Shown piece by piece: positions 7,731-13,613 of a stretch of DNA of 13,613 nucleotides (positions within the stretch are counted from its first letter, which is position 1; the number at the start of each line of letters is the position of its first letter). The stretch comes from Muribaculaceae bacterium (GTDB lineage: Bacteria; Bacteroidota; Bacteroidia; Bacteroidales; Muribaculaceae): positions 1 through 13,613 of the forward strand of contig JAEDNZ010000035.1 in assembly GCA_016302215.1 (NCBI GenBank). Reading direction: 5' to 3'. The translations under genes were made by a program, and so were the position numbers. Under the pieces are notes generated by a model. That model searched no databases. It had not been told where the DNA came from and worked only from the letters and a program-made list of their open reading frames with translations.

Positions 7731-9086
7731 TCACACGGCAGGGAGCGTAGAGCCGCAAAGCTTGCGGTATAGGTCAAGGGCATACACGTCAGTCATCGCC
7801 GAGATATGGTCAAGCACAGCCTGCACGCGGCCAAACGTGGTAGGTGCCTGCACATCATATTGGCCGGGGAACTTGGCGAGGAGCAGGCGCGAGTAATTGA
7901 GCTGCGGCGCCGTGACAGCCCCGATGAGCTTGTCAAGGAGGAAGGTGATGATGCGGTTACCGGCAAGCTCTACATCGACCACATCGCCGGCACAGTAGAT
8001 TTTATCCCATGAGATGTCGTTGCATCGGGCGTATGCTGAGCGCTCGCGCTGCGGGATATGGTCGAGGAGACAACCATCAAAGACGCCATTGAGGATGAGG
8101 CTCTCTGCCTCGACAAAAGCATCGGCACAGCAACGCACGAGGCGCCCCACCACACATGAGCGGAGGTAGGCGATGCGCTCACGAGCGTCATCGATATTGC
8201 TCATGACGCGTTGCATGTGGCCTTGGTCTTCATCATCAAAATAGCTGAGAAATGCCGATATCACCTCATCGGCGGTGAGTATCTTGAGGCGGTGAGCGTC
8301 CTCCATATCCATCACCTCGTAACAGATGTCGTCAGCAGCCTCCACGATATATACCAACGGATGGCGAGCATAGCGTATGCGCGCGTCAGCGGGGTCAGTG
8401 AGATTGAGCATGCCGAGCTCATCGGCGATGCGCACAAAGTCGTCTTTCTCGGTGGTGAAGAAGCCAAACTTGCCTTTGGTGGTGAGCGACGACTCGTAGG
8501 GGTACTTCACAATAGAGGCCAGCATGGAGTAAGTCATGGCAAAGCCGCCACGGCGGCGCCCCTTGAATTGGTGCGTGAGCACCCTGAAGGCATTGGCGTT
8601 GCCCTCAAAGTGGATAAGGTCGCTCCACTGCTCGTCAGAGAGCTCGGCGCGGAGGGCATGGCCGGGACCTTCGCTGAAGAAGGTGGCGATGGCTCTCTCA
8701 CCCGAATGGCCGAACGGCGGATTGCCCAGGTCATGAGCGAGGCACGCTGCCGCCACGATGTCGCCGATATGGTCAAAGATGCCTACCCATGGCTCACCGG
8801 AATATCGGCGGCGCAGCAGCAGCGCCACCTCGTCAGCGAGCGACTTGCCCACACAGGCCACCTCCATAGAGTGAGTGAGTCGGTTGTGCACAAAGATACT
8901 GCCCGGGAGGGGAAACACCTGGGTCTTATTCTGCAAGCGACGGAATGGTGAGGAGAAGACGAGGCGGTCATAGTCGCGGCGGAAGTCAGAGCGAGCGCCG
9001 CGGCTCTTGGGGTCATGGTAGTCTTCGAGGCCAAAGCGCTTGTCGTTGATGAGGCGAGGCCATTGCATAGCGGTCGTGGGTGACAT
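7731..9086 (-). CDS. dgt: Deoxyguanosinetriphosphate triphosphohydrolase-like HD-domain protein
   Basis: A cytoplasmic HD-superfamily enzyme that likely cleaves dGTP or other dNTPs to the nucleoside and triphosphate, so limiting dNTP pools. Numbered from the ATG at 9086 (451 residues), the metal-binding residues are H72 (in NRLTHS), H118-D119 (in LAHDLGNPPFGHSGE) and a distal Asp in EAADD (about 252). SSPFRRLQNKTQVF at 45-58 is also typical of the dGTPase family. The open frame extends to a possible start at 9149, but the promoter box at 9123-9130 lies inside that extension, so translation must begin at 9086 or at the second ATG at 9068 (MQWPRLI, 445 residues). The 9068 start agrees better with how I recall Bacteroides homologues beginning. 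The 9086 start has a more A/T-rich leader. The gene ends 3 bases from the end of queG on the opposite strand. Substrate preference is not visible. Confidence 0.9.
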   Translation of the reverse strand: MSPTTAMQWPRLINDKRFGLEDYHDPKSRGARSDFRRDYDRLVFSSPFRRLQNKTQVFPLPGSIFVHNRLTHSMEVACVGKSLADEVALLLRRRYSGEPWVGIFDHIGDIVAAACLAHDLGNPPFGHSGERAIATFFSEGPGHALRAELSDEQWSDLIHFEGNANAFRVLTHQFKGRRRGGFAMTYSMLASIVKYPYESSLTTKGKFGFFTTEKDDFVRIADELGMLNLTDPADARIRYARHPLVYIVEAADDICYEVMDMEDAHRLKILTADEVISAFLSYFDDEDQGHMQRVMSNIDDARERIAYLRSCVVGRLVRCCADAFVEAESLILNGVFDGCLLDHIPQRERSAYARCNDISWDKIYCAGDVVDVELAGNRIITFLLDKLIGAVTAPQLNYSRLLLAKFPGQYDVQAPTTFGRVQAVLDHISAMTDVYALDLYRKLCGSTLPAV

Positions 9087-9122
9087 CGGGGTGAGAACTG
9101 TTTTGTTATCGTTATCTGACTG

Positions 9123-9130
9123 CAAAGGTA
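9123..9130 (-). promoter_or_regulatory. -7 promoter box of the dGTPase-like gene
   Basis: The minus strand reads TACCTTTG, an exact match to TAnnTTTG. Transcription would start near 9116, giving a leader of about 30 bases to the ATG at 9086 or about 48 to the ATG at 9068. This box rules out the longest open-frame start at 9149. No convincing -33 element was found. Confidence 0.6.
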
Positions 9131-9288
9131 GCCAAAAAATCCTTGCCAACAGACTGCTGCACTAAATTTATATCATGATAAGCGCCGGATCTTGGCCGAA
9201 ACAGGCAGAGATTTGCCCGGAGCGTCAAATTTTGCTTTTTTAGCAGTGAAAGCATCACCATGGTGTGCTGATTGTGAATACTATTTCG

Positions 9289-9296
9289 TATCTTTG
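9289..9296 (+). promoter_or_regulatory. -7 promoter box of the nucleoside kinase gene
   Basis: TATCTTTG matches TAnnTTTG exactly. Only two bases separate it from the tandem start codons ATGATG at 9299-9304. With the usual start of transcription several bases after the box, the mRNA would begin at or beside the start codon. A TGTG at 9264-9267 lies 21 bases upstream and is a weak -33 candidate. Confidence 0.5.
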
Positions 9297-9298
9297 CG

Positions 9299-10975
9299 AT
9301 GATGAAAGCACAAACCATAAGCCTGAAATGTATCAATACCGGCACCACGATAGAGGTAGCCGGCGGTATCACCTTGTCAGAGGTAGCCCGGCAGCTGAAG
9401 CCACAGTTGCCGTTTAGAGCGATATGCGCTCGCGTTAACAATAAGACCGTGGGGCTGGACTATGCCGTGTATAGCCCCAAAACGGTGGAGTATCTGCCTA
9501 AGACTACAGCCTCGGGCGAGCGCGTGTATATACGCTCGCTATGTATGGTGCTGTATCTTGCCGTGCACGAATTATGCGATGGCGCGGGCCTGCGTATTGA
9601 CCACTCGCTGTCGCGAGGCTATTTTTGTCATCTCACAGGAGTGGAGAGTGTCAGCGCCGAGCTGATAGGACGCCTACGCGCACGCATGCAGGACATCATA
9701 GACCGCGACCTGGCCTTTGAGCGCCATGAGCGCCTCACCGATGAGGTAATAGAAATCTTTGAAAAGCAAGGCCTTGACGACAAAGCCGGACTGCTGCGCA
9801 CCACCCACGAGCTTTACACCGTATATTATAGCCTTGACGGCCTATGCGACAGCTACTACGGCAATCTGGCGCCAAGCACCGGACATCTTGACGTGTTTGA
9901 CCTGGTGCCTTACAAAGATGGCATGCTGCTATTAGGCTTTGAGCCGGAGCGGCCTGATGAGGCGCGCCGGCCGATAGCGCAGGAAAAGATGTACAAGGCC
10001 TTCACCGACTATGTAAAATTTAACCATGTGCTCGGCGTGCACAATGTGGCGCAGCTCAATCAGGCGGTGCTCCACGGATACACCCCTCAGCTCATCAACG
10101 TGGCCGAGGCCCTGCACGATAAAGCGCTGGCTCGCATCTCCGATGAGATAACGCGCCGATACCAAGGCGGCGGCGCACGAGTGGTGCTCCTGGCCGGCCC
10201 ATCGTCGTCGGGTAAGACCACCACTAACAAGCGCCTTGCCATACAGCTGATGACCAATCTGCTCAAGCCGCAGATGATATCGCTCGATGATTACTTTGTA
10301 GATAGAGAACACACACCGCGCGATGCCTCAGGCGAATATGATTATGAGTCACTGTATGCGCTGGATTTGGAGCTCTTCAACAGCGACCTCAAACGCATCA
10401 TCAGCGGTGAGCGCGTGGAGCTGCCCACTTACAATTTTGAGAGCGGCCGCCGCGAGTACAACGGCAAGAGCATACAACTCGGAGAAAACTCTATATTGCT
10501 GATAGAGGGCATCCATGGCCTCAATCCGGAACTCACCTCGCAGATACCCGAGGAGATGAAGTATAGAGTGTATGTGTCGGCCCTGACCACCATCACCATC
10601 GATGACCACAACTGGATATCAACGACTGACAACCGCCTGCTGCGCCGCATCATACGCGACCATAAATATCGCGGGACGTCAGCTACCGAGACAATACGCC
10701 GATGGCCCAGTGTGCGCCGCGGCGAGGAGCGGTGGATATTCCCGTATCAGGAGAACGCCGATGCTACGTTCAACTCCTCGCTGCTGTTTGAGTTGGGAGT
10801 AGTGAAGGTACAGGCCGAGGAGATACTCAAGCGTGTGCCGCACGATGTGGCAGAGTACAGCGAGGCATACCGTCTGCTGCGCTTCCTGAGCTACTTTGAG
10901 CCTATCGGCGCTGACCTGATACCCACCACCAGTTTGCTGCGCGAATTTTTGGGCGGCAGCTCATTTAAGTATTGA
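9299..10975 (+). CDS. Nucleoside (uridine-type) kinase with ThrRS-like N-terminal domains
   Basis: A 558-residue cytoplasmic protein that joins tRNA-synthetase-like domains to a phosphoribulokinase/uridine kinase domain. Residues about 6-65 resemble a TGS domain (ISLKCINTGTTIEVAGG). Residues about 66-200 resemble the second additional domain of threonyl-tRNA synthetase (VHELCDGAGLRIDHSL, then RGYF). From about 285 on is the kinase: Walker A GPSSSGKTT at 300-308, the LDDYFVDRE segment at 329-337, and ESGRREYNGKS and IEGIHGLNPEL further on. It probably phosphorylates a nucleoside such as uridine with ATP or GTP, but the substrate is inferred from family. The fusion is known in Bacteroidota and some other bacteria. 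There are two adjacent ATG codons (9299, 9302), and the TGS domain begins right after them, so a much later start would remove domain sequence. The TPR gene follows after 11 bases. Confidence 0.9.
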   Translation: MMKAQTISLKCINTGTTIEVAGGITLSEVARQLKPQLPFRAICARVNNKTVGLDYAVYSPKTVEYLPKTTASGERVYIRSLCMVLYLAVHELCDGAGLRIDHSLSRGYFCHLTGVESVSAELIGRLRARMQDIIDRDLAFERHERLTDEVIEIFEKQGLDDKAGLLRTTHELYTVYYSLDGLCDSYYGNLAPSTGHLDVFDLVPYKDGMLLLGFEPERPDEARRPIAQEKMYKAFTDYVKFNHVLGVHNVAQLNQAVLHGYTPQLINVAEALHDKALARISDEITRRYQGGGARVVLLAGPSSSGKTTTNKRLAIQLMTNLLKPQMISLDDYFVDREHTPRDASGEYDYESLYALDLELFNSDLKRIISGERVELPTYNFESGRREYNGKSIQLGENSILLIEGIHGLNPELTSQIPEEMKYRVYVSALTTITIDDHNWISTTDNRLLRRIIRDHKYRGTSATETIRRWPSVRRGEERWIFPYQENADATFNSSLLFELGVVKVQAEEILKRVPHDVAEYSEAYRLLRFLSYFEPIGADLIPTTSLLREFLGGSSFKY

Positions 10976-10986
10976 CCCACATAGAG

Positions 10987-11724
10987 ATGACCTTGTCAAA
11001 GATACTGATACCGATAGTGTTAGCCGCCGCCACGCTGATGGCGAGCGCCGCTACGCCCTACTCTACCAATGAGGCGCGAGCAGCGCGAGCCTACGACGGC
11101 GGCGAATGGGCCAGCGCCGCCGCGCTGTATCAGATAATGCTGTCAGAGCGCCCTGACAGCGTCAGCTCGTATGCACGCACCATCGTGGCAAGCACGCTCA
11201 TCGCCGACACCGTGATGCCCACGGAGATGGTTGAAAGGGCAATGGCTCACGGCATAGGTTTTGACGACGTGCTCGATGGAGTACGCTCGGAGTCGTATGC
11301 CGTGGGGCATAGTGAGATATACTCCGGGCTGCTGAAACGCCTGCAGCAAAGCAAGCCCTACATACGCCGTGCCATTGACAGGCGATTGCTTGACTACTAT
11401 CTATATCGCAACGATGGCGCCCGGATAATAGAATATGCCACGGTGATGCTCCATGGCCTGCCTGATGATGTCACCTTCTTGGGCAACCTCGCCGAGGGAT
11501 ATGTCCTTATAGATGACTATGACAAGGCAGAGGCCACATGGCTGCACATACTGGAGATACAACCACGCGAGTATGATGCCACCGTCAACCTCGCCGCATA
11601 TTATATATCAGTGGGGCGCAATGACAAAGCACAAGAATACATAAATCGCGCTCAGAGCATACGCCCTACCCCATGGCTGACGGCTAAAGCTCAGCAAATA
11701 AATAACCAAAAGGACGGAAAATAA
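10987..11724 (+). CDS. Secreted tetratricopeptide-repeat protein
   Basis: A 245-residue protein that I recognise only by fold. Residues 1-21 form a signal peptide (MTLSK, a hydrophobic run, then MASA before AT), so it should be exported to the periplasm. TPR-like helix pairs can be seen at about 28-61 (AYDGGEWASAAALYQIML), 161-194 (DDYDKAEATWLHILEIQP) and 195-228 (YYISVGRNDKAQEYINRA). The middle, about 80-150, is helical but less regular. Such repeats usually mediate protein contacts; no partner or enzymatic motif is visible. The open frame extends to a TTG at 10972, but the ATG at 10987 begins a proper signal peptide and is preferred. It lies 11 bases after the kinase stop codon, with no promoter between, so the two are probably cotranscribed. 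Confidence 0.8.
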   Translation: MTLSKILIPIVLAAATLMASAATPYSTNEARAARAYDGGEWASAAALYQIMLSERPDSVSSYARTIVASTLIADTVMPTEMVERAMAHGIGFDDVLDGVRSESYAVGHSEIYSGLLKRLQQSKPYIRRAIDRRLLDYYLYRNDGARIIEYATVMLHGLPDDVTFLGNLAEGYVLIDDYDKAEATWLHILEIQPREYDATVNLAAYYISVGRNDKAQEYINRAQSIRPTPWLTAKAQQINNQKDGK

Positions 11725-11756
11725 GTTAAAAATAGCATTATTGACAAGAAAATTAG

Positions 11757-11764
11757 TAACTTTG
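11757..11764 (+). promoter_or_regulatory. -7 promoter box of argS
   Basis: TAACTTTG matches TAnnTTTG exactly and lies 39 bases before the ATG at 11804. A TTGACA sequence begins at 11741, but its spacing of 13 bases to the box is shorter than usual. The box shows that the possible TTG start at 11741 is upstream of transcription. Confidence 0.55.
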
Positions 11765-11803
11765 CCGCTCCAATACAAGAATATCAATATATATTGCACA
11801 GAA

Positions 11804-13597
11804 ATGTCAGACACATTAGACGCCATAATCACAAAAGGTGTGAGCAACGCCGTAAAGGCTCTCTACGAGCTTGAAGTGTCGCCTGAAAGCATAGTGCCGC
11901 AGGCCACTCGCAAGGAATTTGAAGGAAATATGACCATAGTGGTGTTTCCATGGGTCAAAGCGGCACGCAAGGCTCCCGAAGCTGTAGCCAACGAGATAGG
12001 ACAGTGGCTCGTGGATAATGAGCCTATAGTGGAGAAATACAACACGGTAAAGGGCTTCCTAAATCTGGTGATACGCTCCACTTACTGGAACGGCGTGTTG
12101 CAGACAATAGCATCAACGCCTGCTTACGGCGTCAAGGCCGCCGACGAGCACTCACCGCTGGTGATGGTGGAGTATTCATCGCCTAACACCAACAAACCGC
12201 TGCACCTGGGACATGTGCGCAACAACCTACTGGGCTATTCACTGAGCAAAATATTAGCAGCATGCGGCAACAAGGTGATAAAGACCAACATCGTCAATGA
12301 CCGCGGCATACATATCTGCAAATCAATGCTCGCATGGGAAAAATGGGCCAATGGAGTCACCCCCGAAAGCACCGGCATCAAAGGCGACCACCTCATTGGC
12401 GACTGCTATGTGGCCTTTGACAAGCACTACAAAGCCGAGGTCAAAGAGCTGATGAGCCAAGGCATGACGCAAGAAGAAGCCGAGGCCGCATCGCCCCTGA
12501 TGCAGGAAGCACGCGAGATGCTGCGCAAATGGGAGCAAAAAGACCCGCATGTGCGCTCGCTGTGGCAGATGATGAATGAGTGGGTATATGCCGGCTTTGA
12601 CGAGACGTATAAGCGCCTCGGCGTAAGCTTTGACAAAATATACTACGAGTCTGACACCTATCTCGAGGGCAAAGCCAAAGTGCTCGAAGGCCTCGACAAG
12701 GGCATCATGTATCGCAAAGACGATGGCTCGGTATGGGCTGACCTTAGCAGTGACGGTCTTGACCAAAAGCTGCTCCTGAGAAGTGACGGCACATCAGTGT
12801 ATATGACTCAGGATATAGGCACTGCCAAGCTGCGCTATCAAGACTACCCCATCGACAAGATGATTTATGTGGTGGGCAACGAGCAGAACTATCACTTCCA
12901 GGTGCTGTCGCTGCTGCTTGACAAATTAGGCTTTAAGTGGGGCAAGGACCTGGTGCACTTCAGCTATGGCATGGTAGAGCTGCCTGAAGGCAAGATGAAG
13001 AGCCGCGAGGGCACCGTGGTTGACGCCGACGACCTGATGGAAGAAATGGTCAACACGGCTCGCCAGGTGTCACAAGAGTTAGGCAAGCTCGACGGCCTTA
13101 CTCCGGCGGAGATTGAAGATATAGCCGAGACAGTGGGTCTGGGAGCCCTCAAATATTTCTTGCTGAAGGTGGATCCGCGCAAGAATATGGTCTTCAACCC
13201 TAAAGAATCGATAGACTTTAACGGCAACACCGGTCCGTTCATACAATACACCTACGCTCGAATATGCTCAGTGCTGCGCCGCGCTGCCGAGGCCGCAAAA
13301 GAGGCTATAGACTACAGCGCCGTGGAGCCGGGCGAGCGTGAAGTGACGGTAATCCAACGTCTGGCTGACTTCCCGGCAGTGGTGGCAGAGGCCGGCCGCA
13401 CATACTCTCCGGCACTGATAGCCAACTACACCTACGAGCTTGTGAAAGAATACAACCAATTCTATCACGACTGCAAGATACTGTCAGAAGAAGATGCCGC
13501 ACGCCGCGCAATGCGTCTGCAACTATCACTCGCCACAGCTAAGGTGATAGCCACGGCCACTGACTTGCTGGGCATAAAGGTGCCCGAGCGTATGTAG
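11804..13597 (+). CDS. argS: Arginine--tRNA ligase
   Basis: A cytoplasmic class I aminoacyl-tRNA synthetase that charges tRNA-Arg. The 597-residue protein has an N-terminal tRNA-binding domain at about 1-110 (VSNAVKALYEL, with FEGNMTIVVFPW at 39-50), the HIGH-type signature HLGH at 134-137 within SSPNTNKPLHLGH, NDRGIHICKSM at 165-175, and the KMSK-type loop KMKS at 397-400 followed by REG. The C-terminal DALR anticodon-binding domain covers about 470-597 (GPFIQYTYARI, then ANYTYELVKEYNQFYHDC). The length fits the Bacteroidota form. The frame stays open to a TTG at 11741, but the promoter box at 11757-11764 and family N-termini favour the ATG at 11804 (MSDTLDAI). The gene is complete; its stop lies 16 bases from the window end. 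Confidence 0.96.
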   Translation: MSDTLDAIITKGVSNAVKALYELEVSPESIVPQATRKEFEGNMTIVVFPWVKAARKAPEAVANEIGQWLVDNEPIVEKYNTVKGFLNLVIRSTYWNGVLQTIASTPAYGVKAADEHSPLVMVEYSSPNTNKPLHLGHVRNNLLGYSLSKILAACGNKVIKTNIVNDRGIHICKSMLAWEKWANGVTPESTGIKGDHLIGDCYVAFDKHYKAEVKELMSQGMTQEEAEAASPLMQEAREMLRKWEQKDPHVRSLWQMMNEWVYAGFDETYKRLGVSFDKIYYESDTYLEGKAKVLEGLDKGIMYRKDDGSVWADLSSDGLDQKLLLRSDGTSVYMTQDIGTAKLRYQDYPIDKMIYVVGNEQNYHFQVLSLLLDKLGFKWGKDLVHFSYGMVELPEGKMKSREGTVVDADDLMEEMVNTARQVSQELGKLDGLTPAEIEDIAETVGLGALKYFLLKVDPRKNMVFNPKESIDFNGNTGPFIQYTYARICSVLRRAAEAAKEAIDYSAVEPGEREVTVIQRLADFPAVVAEAGRTYSPALIANYTYELVKEYNQFYHDCKILSEEDAARRAMRLQLSLATAKVIATATDLLGIKVPERM

Positions 13598-13613
13598 GCA
13601 AACACTTTGGCAC

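Noticed and set aside
8211..8951. A 246-residue open frame on the plus strand opposite the dGTPase-like gene
   Set aside because: It covers the conserved HD-domain coding sequence in antisense and shows no family motif or promoter of its own.
9087..9149. A longer N-terminus for the dGTPase-like protein
   Set aside because: The promoter box at 9123-9130 lies inside this extension, and the added residues do not resemble the family N-terminus.
9171..9180. Perfect 10-base palindrome TATCATGATA as an operator
   Set aside because: It is short, does not extend, has no second copy nearby, and lies about 40 bases upstream of one promoter box and over 100 from the other. Chance is a sufficient explanation.
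9204..9245. Small hairpins in the dGTPase/kinase intergenic region (GGCA/TGCC and TGCT/AGCA)
   Set aside because: The stems are only four pairs long and resemble no known riboswitch or small RNA.
9112..9441. A 109-residue open frame on the minus strand across the dGTPase/kinase intergenic region
   Set aside because: It runs through the start of the kinase gene and both promoter boxes and has no recognisable domain. The intergenic region is better explained by divergent promoters.
11741..11803. A 21-residue longer ArgS starting at TTG
   Set aside because: It starts upstream of the -7 box at 11757-11764, and the ATG at 11804 gives a normal family N-terminus.
12323..12766. A 147-residue open frame on the minus strand within argS
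   Set aside because: It is fully antisense to conserved ArgS coding sequence and has no domain, promoter or homologous motif.

Overview
The window looks like a stretch of ordinary chromosome from a member of the Bacteroidota, most likely order Bacteroidales and possibly a Muribaculaceae-like gut bacterium. Three things support this. Four intergenic regions carry the Bacteroidota -7 box TAnnTTTG upstream of genes. The gene set is typical of the group: an OmpA-type porin with a coiled-coil linker, a DUF2723 giant membrane protein, a ThrRS-like/uridine kinase fusion and a short QueG. The coding DNA is fairly GC-rich, while the intergenic DNA is A/T-rich. The family-level placement is inference. 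I see no mobile element, tRNA, rRNA, CRISPR array or phage gene.

Layout from left to right. An outer-membrane OmpA-like protein (minus strand, 157-1368) is followed by a separate minus-strand gene for uracil phosphoribosyltransferase (upp, 1541-2194), with a likely intrinsic terminator between them. Divergent from upp is a plus-strand unit of three genes. It contains a 1280-residue DUF2723 membrane protein (2304-6146), a small NodB-type polysaccharide deacetylase with a GTG start (6191-6808), and the epoxyqueuosine reductase queG (6783-7727), which overlaps the deacetylase by 26 bases. queG ends only 3 bases from the end of the convergent minus-strand gene for a dGTPase-type HD phosphohydrolase (7731-9086). 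Divergent from that gene is a plus-strand pair: a nucleoside kinase with ThrRS-like N-terminal domains (9299-10975) and a secreted TPR protein (10987-11724). Arginyl-tRNA synthetase (argS, 11804-13597) follows with its own promoter and ends 16 bases before the window does.

Functionally the region mixes nucleotide salvage and pool control (upp, dGTPase, nucleoside kinase), translation (queG for tRNA wobble modification, argS) and envelope biology (OmpA, DUF2723 GT-C-like protein, deacetylase, TPR protein). No single new system is evident. The points most worth a second look are a GT-C-like/NodB gene pair that recalls ArnT/ArnD logic, a kinase gene whose promoter box ends 2 bases before its start codon (a candidate leaderless mRNA), an interleaved divergent promoter between upp and the DUF2723 gene, and a QueG whose second cluster motif lacks the usual proline.
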